Below the pieces are notes generated by a model. The model did no database searches, had not been told where the DNA came from, and worked only from the letters and a program-made list of their open reading frames with translations. A DNA stretch of 64,000 nucleotides from Rhodococcoides corynebacterioides NBRC 14404. Lineage in GTDB: Bacteria > Actinomycetota > Actinomycetes > Mycobacteriales > Mycobacteriaceae. The translations under genes were made by a program, and so were the position numbers. How positions within the stretch are numbered: the stretch's first letter is position 1; each line of letters begins with the position of its first letter. Positions 17,291-25,383 of this stretch are shown one piece after another. Location: assembly GCF_001894765.1 (NCBI RefSeq), contig NZ_BCWV01000003.1, positions 558,001-622,000 of the forward strand. Reading direction: 5' to 3'.

Positions 17291-17343
17291 CTCCGAATCA
17301 TCCTTTCAGGTCGTTGGTGTCGGGAGTGGGTCGCGGCTCGATC

Positions 17344-17369
17344 GGAAAAGCGTGCACCCAGGTGACGTA
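17344..17369 (+). promoter_or_regulatory. Possible ECF-type promoter upstream of the sigma factor gene
   Basis: GGAAAA at 17344-17349 and CGTA at 17366-17369 are separated by 16 nt, resembling the ECF consensus (GGAAC-N16-CGTC). It sits about 70 bp upstream of the sigma gene's ATG in the divergent region shared with the asp23 operon. If real, it would allow autoregulation. Identified by eye only. Confidence 0.35.
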
Positions 17370-17435
17370 TGCCACAAGAAGTGGTGTTCAAATCCTCGGA
17401 CTGGTCCCCCGACGCCGCGGAACCGAATAGGGGGC

Positions 17436-18014
17436 ATGCAGGCGACGAACTCCGCTGCCGCCGCGAGCACGGACGATTCCGCCGATCTCGTGAACGCGGC
17501 CGTGCTCGGCGACCGGGCGGCGTTCGAGACTCTCGTGCGTACCCACGGTCCGGCGATGTACCGCTTCGCCCGGAACATGGTGCGTGACGACGGCTTGGCC
17601 GAGGAGATCGTGCAGGACGCGTTCGTGGCCGCCTGGAAGAGCCTCGAGCACTACCGGTCGGAATCGGCGCTGCGGACCTGGCTGTTCGGCATCGTCAACC
17701 ACAAGGCCATCGACGCGACGAGACGGCGGGTGCCACGCCCCGCGGAGGATTGGCTCTTCGAGGAGGCGGTGGGCGACGCCGTCGCCGCGGACGATCCGGC
17801 CTCGGCCGCCACCGGCTCCGACTTCCTGGCCGCTCTGCGCCGCGTGCTGTCGGATCTGCCGGAAGTCCAGCGATCCTGCTGGTTGCTCCGTGAAGTGGAG
17901 GGAATGACCCACGTCGAGATCGGGGAGACGCTGTCGATGTCCCCGTCCGCGGTTCGCGGACAGGTCACCCGAGCTCGACGAACTCTGAGCGAAAGGATGG
18001 CCCCATGGCGGTGA
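17436..18014 (+). CDS. ECF (sigma-70 family) RNA polymerase sigma factor
   Basis: A 192-aa protein starting MQATNSAAAAS. Region 2 is clear (FETLVRTHGPAMYRFARNMV, then AEEIVQDAFVAAWKSL and RTWLFGIVNHKAID), and region 4 includes LPEVQRSCWLLREVEGMTHVEIGETL with the closing VRGQVTRARRTL. No zinc-binding anti-sigma gene follows; an Asp23-like gene overlaps its 3' end by 10 bp instead. Divergence from the asp23 operon suggests it controls that operon under envelope stress. Confidence 0.92.
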   Translation: MQATNSAAAASTDDSADLVNAAVLGDRAAFETLVRTHGPAMYRFARNMVRDDGLAEEIVQDAFVAAWKSLEHYRSESALRTWLFGIVNHKAIDATRRRVPRPAEDWLFEEAVGDAVAADDPASAATGSDFLAALRRVLSDLPEVQRSCWLLREVEGMTHVEIGETLSMSPSAVRGQVTRARRTLSERMAPWR

Positions 18015-18460
18015 CACTCGACGACGGCGCCGGTGCGGACCCGATCCTCGACCGCGCGGCGCGAGAACTGCGGGACGAGGAGACCCCCTCCTGGGTGACC
18101 GTCAGTGCGGCCATCCTGGAGACCCTGCGGCGCACCGCTCGGCGCACCACCCCGATCGACGCCGCCTTCCCGTCCGAGGCCGCGGGCGACACACTGCGGA
18201 TCGGCGATCACGTCGTCCGGCTGGCCGTCCTCCGCGCCCTGGGCGGCCTGCCGAGTCGAGTCCGCGCGGTGGAACTCGACGTCGAGGGTCGACGACTGAT
18301 CGGGGCGAGTCTCGACATCGCCATCCCCTACCTGCAGGACCTGGACGAACTCGTCGCGGCCATCGAGACCCGTGTCGTCGACGCCCTGTCCGAGGTGGTC
18401 GGGGTCCGGGTGTCGCCCACCGACGTGCGCATCCACGTCGTCGACGTCGTCGCCCCCTGA
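18005..18460 (+). CDS. Asp23/Gls24-like protein coupled to the ECF sigma factor
   Basis: A 151-aa soluble protein starting MAVTLDDGAG, overlapping the sigma factor gene by 10 bp, which implies translational coupling. The C-terminal part (VRAVELDVEGRRLIGASLDIAIPY, closing VRIHVVDVV) resembles the Asp23 fold; the N-terminal helix (DRAARELRDEETPSWVTVSAAI) is distinct. It occupies the place where ECF operons usually encode an anti-sigma factor, so it may link Asp23 status to sigma activity. That role is inference. Confidence 0.65.
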   Translation: MAVTLDDGAGADPILDRAARELRDEETPSWVTVSAAILETLRRTARRTTPIDAAFPSEAAGDTLRIGDHVVRLAVLRALGGLPSRVRAVELDVEGRRLIGASLDIAIPYLQDLDELVAAIETRVVDALSEVVGVRVSPTDVRIHVVDVVAP

Positions 18461-18543
18461 GGGTCGTTCCCGCGGGCGTCTGGATACAGTGCGGTCGATG
18501 CCGTGACGTCCGGTCACGGACACCGACGACGGGACCGATCGCC

Positions 18544-18996
18544 ATGTCCACCTCTCTGTCCGCCAGCATCGACGTCCAGGCCCCGCCGGCCGCGGTGTGG
18601 GCGGTGGTCTCCGACCTGAAGCGCATGGGCGAGTGGAGCCCCCAGTGCAAGAAGATGACGGTGCTGGGCGGCGAGCCGAAGCTGGGCACTCGCACGATCA
18701 ATCTCAACAAGCGCGGTCCCCTGGTCTGGCCGACGACGGCGAAGGTGGTCCGGTTCGAGCCGGAGCGTCGGCTGGCGTTCCGCGTGACGGAGAACCACAC
18801 GATCTGGTCCTACGAGCTGGAGCCGACCGAGACGGGCACCCGCGTGACCGAGCGTCGTGAGGCGCCGGGCGGAACGACGGCGGTGTCGAACGTCCTCGTT
18901 CGCCTGGCCTTCGGTGGCCAGCGCAACTTCGACGGTGAGCTCGAGCGGGGAATGAACGCCACGCTGGCCAAGATCAAGGCTGCCGCCGAGAAGTAG
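18544..18996 (+). CDS. SRPBCC family (polyketide cyclase/START-like) protein
   Basis: A 150-aa protein with the START-like helix-grip fold pattern: SASIDVQAPPAAVWAVVSDL at the N terminus, a WSPQCKKM segment, beta strands through KVVRFEPERRLAF, and a long C-terminal helix (RNFDGELERGMNATLAKIKA). Such proteins bind hydrophobic ligands in the cytosol. No partner enzyme is adjacent; the gene stands between the sigma/Asp23-like pair and a lipoprotein gene. Confidence 0.83.
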   Translation: MSTSLSASIDVQAPPAAVWAVVSDLKRMGEWSPQCKKMTVLGGEPKLGTRTINLNKRGPLVWPTTAKVVRFEPERRLAFRVTENHTIWSYELEPTETGTRVTERREAPGGTTAVSNVLVRLAFGGQRNFDGELERGMNATLAKIKAAAEK

Positions 18997-19043
18997 CGGC
19001 TGCGAACGGGACGAATCCGGCGCCGCGTCCGTACCGTGGAGAC

Positions 19044-20222
19044 ATGACTCGCCGCCCGGCCGCCCTGACCGCCGTCGTTCTCGCGGCGGGACTCGCCACG
19101 GCCGCGTGCGGTTCGTCGGCAGCGGAGGCCGACAGCAGTCCCGCCACGACCACTGCTCCACCGGTCGCGGACACGGCACCGCCGCCGGTGTCGGTCGAGG
19201 TGGTGGCCGACGGGCTCGACCATCCGTGGGACGTCGTGCGGGCGCCCGACGGGACGATCGTGTTCACCGAACGGGCGGGGTCGTTCACCGCGGTGCGTCC
19301 GGGGGCCGAGCCCGCGCCGATGTCGGCGGATCTGTCGGACCTGTTCGCGTCGTCGGAGACCGGATTGATGGCACTGGCTCTGTCGCCCGGGTTCGAGCAG
19401 GACCGCACCGCGTACACGTGCCAGGGAATCGAGGCGGGCGGCGGCCGCTCCGTCGGAGTGGTCGCCTGGACCGTCGCACCGGACTGGTCGGGGCTCACGC
19501 GCGAGCGCACGGTGATCGACGGATTCCCCGTCTCGACGGGTCGGCACGGCGGGTGCCGGATTCTCCCGTCCGACGACGGCACCCTGCTGATCGGCACGGG
19601 CGATGCTGCACAGCCGTCGAACCCGCAGGATCGGAATTCGTCGGGCGGCAAGGTGTTGCGGGTCGACGCCGCGACGGGTGCGCCGGCGGCCGGCAATCCG
19701 GATTCGGCGTCGCCGGTGTTCACGCTCGGTCACCGCAACGTCCAGGGTCTCGCCGAGCAACCCGGCACCGGCCGGGTCTACTCGGTGGAGCAGGGCAGTT
19801 CTCGGGACGACGAGGTGAATCTCCTGACCCCCGGCGGCAACTACGGGTGGTCGCCGGACCGCAGTGGTTCCGGGTACGACGAGTCGGTGCCGATGACCGA
19901 CCCCGACCGCGTGCCGGGTGCGCGGGGTGCGGTGTGGAGTTCGGGGCCGAGCACGGTGGCGACGGCGTCCGGAACGTTCCTGACCGGATCGGGTTGGGGC
20001 GCCTGGGACGGGGCACTCGCCGTCGGAGTGCAGAAGGGTCAGCAGGTGCTGCTGCTCCGACTGTCCGACGACGGCACCACCGTCACCGAGCAGACCACCC
20101 TCCCGGAGCTGAGCGAGTTCGGTCGGATCCGGACCGTGGCGGCGCAACCCGACGGCTCGCTGCTGGTGACCACGGACAACGGAGAGACGGACTCCGTCCT
20201 GCTCGTCGCACCACGGACGTGA
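19044..20222 (+). CDS. PQQ-dependent sugar dehydrogenase-type lipoprotein (GSDH beta-propeller)
   Basis: A 392-aa exported lipoprotein. The signal peptide ends in a lipobox (GLATAAC, Cys22). The mature domain is a glucose/sorbosone dehydrogenase-like six-bladed propeller: GLDHPWDVVRAPDG, ETGLMALALSPGF, GGCRILPSDDGTLLIGTGD and GHRNVQGLAEQPGTG. The last has the conserved HRN motif. Related enzymes oxidise sugars with PQQ; I see no PQQ synthesis genes here, so cofactor use is uncertain. Confidence 0.83.
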   Translation: MTRRPAALTAVVLAAGLATAACGSSAAEADSSPATTTAPPVADTAPPPVSVEVVADGLDHPWDVVRAPDGTIVFTERAGSFTAVRPGAEPAPMSADLSDLFASSETGLMALALSPGFEQDRTAYTCQGIEAGGGRSVGVVAWTVAPDWSGLTRERTVIDGFPVSTGRHGGCRILPSDDGTLLIGTGDAAQPSNPQDRNSSGGKVLRVDAATGAPAAGNPDSASPVFTLGHRNVQGLAEQPGTGRVYSVEQGSSRDDEVNLLTPGGNYGWSPDRSGSGYDESVPMTDPDRVPGARGAVWSSGPSTVATASGTFLTGSGWGAWDGALAVGVQKGQQVLLLRLSDDGTTVTEQTTLPELSEFGRIRTVAAQPDGSLLVTTDNGETDSVLLVAPRT

Positions 20223-20358
20223 CCTCGACACCGTTTCGAGGCCCGATCGTGATGCCCTGTCGCTACGCGCGGCGTTTCACGGGGCGGGGGCTCGGGTAGC
20301 CGATTGCCGACGTTCGACCCGGACCTCGGGTCGGTCACCGAGTCGGAAGAGGTTCATC

Positions 20359-20631
20359 ATGTTGGGTCTGGGCATCATCGGTTGGATCATCATCGGCGGA
20401 CTCGCCGGATGGATCGGCAGCAAGATCATGAAGACCGATGCCCAGCAGGGCATCATCCTGAACATCGTCGTCGGCATCATCGGCGGCCTGCTCGGTGGAT
20501 TCCTGCTGCAGGCGGTCGGTGTCGACGTCAAGGGCGGCGGCATCATCTTCAGCTTCGTCACGTGCCTCATCGGCGCCTGCATTCTGCTGTTCATCGTCAA
20601 GGCGGTCACCGGACGTCGTTCGCGCGTCTGA
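20359..20631 (+). CDS. GlsB/YeaQ/YmgE family stress response membrane protein
   Basis: A 90-aa protein with three membrane helices (LGIIGWIIIGGLAGWIGSKI; GIILNIVVGIIGGLLGGFLL; IIFSFVTCLIGACILLFIV), the transglycosylase-associated-protein fold (PF04226). GlsB is the membrane anchor of Gls24/Asp23-type proteins in enterococci, which fits the nearby Asp23 cluster. A hairpin terminator follows within 20 bp. Confidence 0.9.
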   Translation: MLGLGIIGWIIIGGLAGWIGSKIMKTDAQQGIILNIVVGIIGGLLGGFLLQAVGVDVKGGGIIFSFVTCLIGACILLFIVKAVTGRRSRV

Positions 20632-20648
20632 TCCGTCTCCGGACCGTT

Positions 20649-20682
20649 CGGGGCCCCTCACGTAATCTCGTGAGGGGCCCCG
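20649..20682 (+). terminator. Hairpin terminator after the GlsB-like gene
   Basis: A perfect 14-bp stem (CGGGGCCCCTCACG, 20649-20662, with CGTGAGGGGCCCCG, 20669-20682) closes a 6-nt loop. It lies between the GlsB-like gene and the psd operon on the same strand and should insulate them. No U-tract follows. Confidence 0.75.
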
Positions 20683-20745
20683 AGCCGTCTCCGCGGCCCG
20701 GTCGGTTCCCCACGCCGGCACATCCATACGACGTAAGAGGAGATC

Positions 20746-21459
20746 GTGGCCCGACGCCCCGTCCCAGCAGGCACCCCCGAACCGACCGGCCTCGGCCACG
20801 TCGTGGATCTGATCCGCTCGTCGATTCCGCCGCTGCATCCTGCGGGCGCCCCGTTCGTCGCCGCACCGCTCGCCGTGGCCGCACTCGGCCGTCGTCGCCG
20901 TGCGGTGCGCACCGCCTCGCTCCTCACCGCAGGTGCGATGGCCGGCTTCTTCCGCCACCCGCAGCGCGTGCCCCCGAACCGGGCGGGCGTCGTCGTCGCT
21001 CCCGCCGACGGCGAGGTGGCGTTGGTCGACGTCGCCGTGCCCCCGGCCGAACTCGACCTCGGGACCGAGCCGCTGCCGCGCGTCAGCATCTTCCTGTCGG
21101 TGCTGGACGTCCACGTCCAGCGTGTCCCCGTGTCGGGCGAGGTCGTCGACGTCGTCCACAAGGCGGGCCAGTTCCTCTCGGCGGATCTCGCCGACGCCAG
21201 CGTGGTCAACGAGCGCACCTCGATGCACCTGCGGACCCCGGCCGGGCACGATCTCGCCGTCGTGCAGATCGCCGGCCTGCTGGCTCGGCGGATCGTCAAC
21301 CAGGCGTCGGCGGGTGACACCCTGACCATCGGCGACACCTACGGGCTGATCCGCTTCGGCTCCCGCGTGGACACCTACTTTCCCGAGGGATCCCGCTTGG
21401 CGGTGCTGCCGGGCCAGCGCGCGGTCGGCGCCGAGACCGTGCTCGCCGAACTGCCGTGA
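20746..21459 (+). CDS. psd: Phosphatidylserine decarboxylase (short, PSD-A type)
   Basis: A 237-aa proenzyme with GTG start. [34 protein letters not shown] and the self-cleavage site F204-G205-S206 (RFGSRVD) are visible; Ser206 becomes the pyruvoyl group. It converts phosphatidylserine to phosphatidylethanolamine at the membrane. The stop overlaps the GTG of pssA (GTGA), so the two are translationally coupled, as at Rv0437c-Rv0436c in M. tuberculosis. Confidence 0.95.
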   Translation: MARRPVPAGTPEPTGLGHVVDLIRSSIPPLHPAGAPFVAAPLAVAALGRRRRAVRTASLLTAGAMAGFFRHPQRVPPNRAGVVVAPADGEVALVDVAVPPAELDLGTEPLPRVSIFLSVLDVHVQRVPVSGEVVDVVHKAGQFLSADLADASVVNERTSMHLRTPAGHDLAVVQIAGLLARRIVNQASAGDTLTIGDTYGLIRFGSRVDTYFPEGSRLAVLPGQRAVGAETVLAELP

Positions 21460-22370
21460 TCGCCGCGGAGGACTCGGCGTCCGACGGAGAGGGTGGGCGT
21501 ACCGGCCCCGTTCGGCTGTTGCCGAGCGCGGTCACCGTTCTCGCGCTGTGCGCCGGTCTCTCGGCGGTGAAATTCGGCCTCGACGGCCGACTCGGGTTGG
21601 CGCTGGCCATGATCGGCGCCGCGGCCGTGCTCGATTCGCTCGACGGACGCATCGCGCGGATGCTCGACGCGACGTCGCGCATGGGGGCCGAGCTCGACTC
21701 CCTCGCCGACGCGATCTCCTTCGGCGTCGCCCCGGCCCTGGTGCTGTACGTGACGCTGCTCGAGGGCAGCAGCGGCGGGTGGGTCATCGCGCTGATCTAC
21801 GCGGTCTCGATCGTCCTGCGCCTCGCGCGGTTCAACACCCTCATCGACGACGATTCCCGGCCCGCGTTCGCCGGGGAGTACTTCGTGGGAGTGCCCGCAC
21901 CCGCCGGCGCGCTGATCGCGCTGACTCCGCTTGCCGTGCAACAACAGTGGGGCACGGGATGGTGGTCCTCGTACTACGTCGTGGCCACCTGGGTGGTGCT
22001 GTCCGCGCTGCTCATCGTCAGTCGCATCCCCACCCTGGCGCTCAAGAGCGTGTCCGTGCCGCCGCGCATGGCCGCCATCCTGCTCGTCGCGGTCGGCGTC
22101 GCCGGCGCAGCCCTGATCACTTTCCCGTTCGTGCTGCTCATCGTGCTCATCGCGCTGTACCTGGCGCACATCCCGTTCGCCATCCGCTCGAAGCGGTGGG
22201 TCGCGGCGCGTCCGGAAACGTGGGAGGCCAAGCCCGCCGAGCGCCGCGCGGTGCGTCGGGCCGCGCGTCGGGAACGGCCGGGCATCGTGCGCCGACGCCG
22301 CCCGGCGCGGGCCGGTCGGAGCTCGGCGCGGCTGCGGCTGCGCCCACCGGTTCCGCGGGACGACCGGTGA
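21456..22370 (+). CDS. pssA: CDP-diacylglycerol-serine O-phosphatidyltransferase
   Basis: A 304-aa membrane enzyme of the CDP-alcohol phosphotransferase family. The signature DxxDGxxAR...GxxxDxxxD is present (DSLDGRIAR, then GAELDSLAD). About six to eight helices follow, and the C terminus is a strongly basic Arg-rich tail after residue 245. It makes phosphatidylserine from CDP-diacylglycerol and serine, feeding Psd. GTG starts overlap on both sides: GTGA with psd upstream and GTGA with the AAA ATPase gene downstream. Confidence 0.94.
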   Translation: MIAAEDSASDGEGGRTGPVRLLPSAVTVLALCAGLSAVKFGLDGRLGLALAMIGAAAVLDSLDGRIARMLDATSRMGAELDSLADAISFGVAPALVLYVTLLEGSSGGWVIALIYAVSIVLRLARFNTLIDDDSRPAFAGEYFVGVPAPAGALIALTPLAVQQQWGTGWWSSYYVVATWVVLSALLIVSRIPTLALKSVSVPPRMAAILLVAVGVAGAALITFPFVLLIVLIALYLAHIPFAIRSKRWVAARPETWEAKPAERRAVRRAARRERPGIVRRRRPARAGRSSARLRLRPPVPRDDR

Positions 22371-24544
22371 GCACTCCCGAGCTGTCCCTGACCGTCCGGC
22401 TCACCACCTCGGCTGCCGATGCGCGCCGCGGCATCGTGCGCATCCACCCCGAAGCGCTGACGGCGCTGGGCCTGCGGGAGTGGGACGCGGTGGAGTTGGT
22501 CGGATCACGGCGGACGGCATCGGTGGTCGCCGAGAGCACGGCGTCGCCCAGCGGAATCGCGTTGCTGGACGACGTGACGCTCTCCAACACGGGTCTGACC
22601 GAGAACGCCACGGTGGTCGTCCGCCCCGTCCGAGTGGCGGGCGGGACCACGGTCACCGTGCACGGCGGCACGGCCGTGGCGGCGCTCGACGACGCCACGC
22701 TGCGCCGCGCCCTGCTCGGCAAGGTGGTGAGCGCGGGCGACGCGGTGTCCCTGCTGCCCCGCGACCTCGGGCCGGGGACGTCCACGGCGTCGGTCTCGTC
22801 GACGCTCGCGCGCACCGTGGGGGTGGCCTGGACCACCGAGCTGTTGACCGTCACCGCCACCGATCCTGCTGGGCCGGTGAGCATTCAGCCCAACACGTCG
22901 GTGACGCGCGGTGCGGGCGCCGGGTCGGGCACGGCCGACGCTCGACCCCGCGGGGTCGCCGAACCCGAACCGCACGCGACGGAACCGCCCGTCGCCGTCG
23001 ACGATCTGGTGGGGGCGCGGGAGCAGGCCGCCACGCTGAGCGAGTGGCTCGAGCTGGCCCTGGACCGGCCCGAGCTGCTGCGCACCCTGGGCGCCTCGCC
23101 GCGGCTGGGCGTGCTCGTCACCGGTCCCGGCGGCGTCGGGAAGGCGACGATGGTCCGCGCCGTCGCGGCGACGCGCCGGATCGTCGAGATCGACGGCCCC
23201 TCGGTCGGATCCACCGCTGCGAACGACCGGCTGGCCGCCGTGACGCGCGTCGTCGACACGGCCCGCGGCGCCGAGGATCCCGCGGTGCTGCTCGTCTCGG
23301 ACGTCGATGCGTTGCTGCCCGTCGACGCGGACCCGGTCTCGACGTTGGTGCTCGATCGGCTGCGCGCGGCCGTCGCGTCGCCGGGAGTGGCGTTGGTGTG
23401 CACCACCTCTCGGCCCGATGCGGTCGACGCTCGGTTGCGTGACCCCGACCTGGTGGATCGGGAACTCACGCTGCCCCTGCCGGATTCGACCGCCCGCGCC
23501 CGCCTGCTCGACGTACTGCTGCGGGACGTGCCGACCGAGAAGGTCGCGACGGGGGAGATCGCGCTCCGGACACCGGGTTTCGTGGTGGCCGACCTCGCTG
23601 CTCTCTGCCGGGAGGCCGCGGTCCAGGCCGCGGCTCGCGCGCATCGCACCGAGGAGACACCGGTGCTGACGCAGGAGGATCTCGTCGGCGCGTTGGCCGT
23701 GATCAGGCCGCTGTCCCGCTCGGGCACCGAGGAATTGGTGGTCGGGAGTCTCACGCTCGACGACGTCGGCGACATGGTCGAGACCAAGCAGGCACTCACC
23801 GAGGCGGTGCTGTGGCCGCTGCGGCACCCGGATTCGTTCGCTCGCCTGGGCGTCGATCCGCCGCGCGGGGTTCTGCTCTACGGTCCGCCCGGATGCGGGA
23901 AGACCTTCGTGGTCCGGGCTCTCGCCAGTTCCGGCCAGCTCAGTGTCCACACCGTCAAGGGCGCGGAGCTGATGGACAAGTGGGTGGGATCGTCGGAGAA
24001 GGCGGTCCGCGAACTGTTCAGGCGCGCACGGGATTCCGCGCCGTCACTGATCTTCCTCGACGAGGTGGACGCGCTGGCGCCCCGCCGCGGCCAGAGCAGC
24101 GATTCCGGAGTCGGGGACCGCGTGGTCGCCGCTCTGCTCACCGAACTCGACGGCGTGGAGCCACTCCGCGACGTCGTCGTCCTGGGGGCGACCAACCGTC
24201 CCGAACTCATCGATCCCGCTCTGCTGCGGCCCGGCCGACTGGAGAAGGCGGTGTTCGTCCCGCCGCCCGACGCCGACGCGCGGCGGGCGATCCTGGCGAC
24301 GGCCGGTCGGTCGGTCCCGCTGGCCGAGGACGTCGATCTCGGCGCTCTCGCCGAGGATCTCGACGGGTACTCGGCCGCGGACTGTGCCGCCCTGCTGCGG
24401 GAAGCCGCCCTCACCGCCATGCGCCGGGACGTCGACGCTGCCGTGGTGACCGCGGACGACGTCGCACGAGCGTGCGACGCCGTCCGGCCGTCACTGGACG
24501 CCGCTCAGGTCGCGGCGCTGCAGGCGTACAGCATCTCTCGCTAG
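22367..24544 (+). CDS. CDC48/VCP-like double AAA+ ATPase
   Basis: A 725-aa protein with GTG start overlapping the pssA stop. Residues 1-190 form a CDC48-type N domain (double-psi barrel; RGIVRIHPEALTALG). D1 (about 225-450) has a Walker A-like GPGGVGKAT near 253 and a weak Walker B (LLVSDVDAL, Asp but no Glu), so its catalysis is doubtful. D2 (about 460-700) is canonical: GPPGCGKT near 506, LIFLDEVD near 562, GATNRPELIDPALLRPGR. It matches the Rv0435c position next to pssA and psd. It is likely an unfoldase; the substrate is unknown. Confidence 0.9.
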   Translation: MSTPELSLTVRLTTSAADARRGIVRIHPEALTALGLREWDAVELVGSRRTASVVAESTASPSGIALLDDVTLSNTGLTENATVVVRPVRVAGGTTVTVHGGTAVAALDDATLRRALLGKVVSAGDAVSLLPRDLGPGTSTASVSSTLARTVGVAWTTELLTVTATDPAGPVSIQPNTSVTRGAGAGSGTADARPRGVAEPEPHATEPPVAVDDLVGAREQAATLSEWLELALDRPELLRTLGASPRLGVLVTGPGGVGKATMVRAVAATRRIVEIDGPSVGSTAANDRLAAVTRVVDTARGAEDPAVLLVSDVDALLPVDADPVSTLVLDRLRAAVASPGVALVCTTSRPDAVDARLRDPDLVDRELTLPLPDSTARARLLDVLLRDVPTEKVATGEIALRTPGFVVADLAALCREAAVQAAARAHRTEETPVLTQEDLVGALAVIRPLSRSGTEELVVGSLTLDDVGDMVETKQALTEAVLWPLRHPDSFARLGVDPPRGVLLYGPPGCGKTFVVRALASSGQLSVHTVKGAELMDKWVGSSEKAVRELFRRARDSAPSLIFLDEVDALAPRRGQSSDSGVGDRVVAALLTELDGVEPLRDVVVLGATNRPELIDPALLRPGRLEKAVFVPPPDADARRAILATAGRSVPLAEDVDLGALAEDLDGYSAADCAALLREAALTAMRRDVDAAVVTADDVARACDAVRPSLDAAQVAALQAYSISR

Positions 24545-24560
24545 CGACGACCCGAGCGAG

Positions 24561-25313
24561 TCAGCGCCACGCCGCGAGCACCTCGGTCGCGCGCTCGGCG
24601 AGCACCGCCTGCAACAGCGGGCCGAAGCTGACCCGGCCCACGCCGAGGGCGGCGAGCGCCGACGGGGTGTTCTTCACCGGATGGCCGATGGCGTTGACCG
24701 GCAGGGGCAGTTCGGCGGTGAGGCGCTTCTGGTCGTCGTCCGAGTGGAACCCGACCGGGTAGAGGGAATCGGCGCCGGCCGCGGCGGCCAGCTTCATGCG
24801 GGCGATGGCGCGGTCGACGCGATCGCTCTCGTCACCGACCTGCTTGACGAAGAGGTCGGTGCGGGCGTTGATCACGACGTGCACGTCGGTGGCGTCGGAC
24901 GCGGCGCGCAGCGCGCCCACCAGATCGGCGTGCTCCTGCGCCTCGCGGAGTCGCCCGCCCTCGCCGTGCACGGTGTCCTCGATGTTGAGGCCGACGGCAC
25001 CCGCGTCGATCAGGCCCTCGATCAGCCGCGTCGGATCCTCGCCGTAGCCGGACTCGATGTCGACCGAGACGGGCACGTCGACCGCGGCGGTGATCTGCCG
25101 GACGCGGGTGAGCAGGTCGTCGAAGGTCATGCCCTCGTTGTCGGACTTGCCCACCGAATCGGCGACGGGATGCGAGCCCACCGTCAACGCCGAGAACCCG
25201 GCCGTGACCGCGAGGTTCGCGGACCAGGCGTCCCACACGGTGGGGAGGATGACCGGCGTACCCGGAACGTGCAGGTCGAGGAGGGTGGTGGCCTTCTGAG
25301 CAAGTGTCGTCAT
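24561..25313 (-). CDS. Isocitrate lyase/PEP mutase family protein
   Basis: A 250-aa protein starting MTTLAQKATTLLDLH. The PEP mutase/isocitrate lyase barrel is seen in PVILPTVWDAWSANLAV, VPVSVDIESGYG, GLNIEDTVH and INARTDLFV. The family forms or cleaves C-C or C-P bonds in oxo-acids. The catalytic-loop Cys of isocitrate lyase (KKCGH) is not present, so it is a lyase-like paralogue of uncertain substrate. It is divergent from the membrane protein gene (70-bp gap). Confidence 0.85.
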   Translation of the reverse strand: MTTLAQKATTLLDLHVPGTPVILPTVWDAWSANLAVTAGFSALTVGSHPVADSVGKSDNEGMTFDDLLTRVRQITAAVDVPVSVDIESGYGEDPTRLIEGLIDAGAVGLNIEDTVHGEGGRLREAQEHADLVGALRAASDATDVHVVINARTDLFVKQVGDESDRVDRAIARMKLAAAAGADSLYPVGFHSDDDQKRLTAELPLPVNAIGHPVKNTPSALAALGVGRVSFGPLLQAVLAERATEVLAAWR

Positions 25314-25383
25314 GGTGGGTACGAACCCCCGCCGCCCGACGAGCATTCCCGGTGCACCGATCGGGACCGATAGGTTCGGTGCA

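Noticed and set aside
17291..17435. Clear SigB-type or SigA promoter in the sigma/asp23 divergent region
   Set aside because: No convincing -10/-35 pair was found by eye; only the weak ECF-like motif was kept.
21548..24544. A 998-codon open frame beginning inside pssA
   Set aside because: Its first 270 codons are an Arg-rich shadow of pssA; the family match begins at the GTG at 22367.
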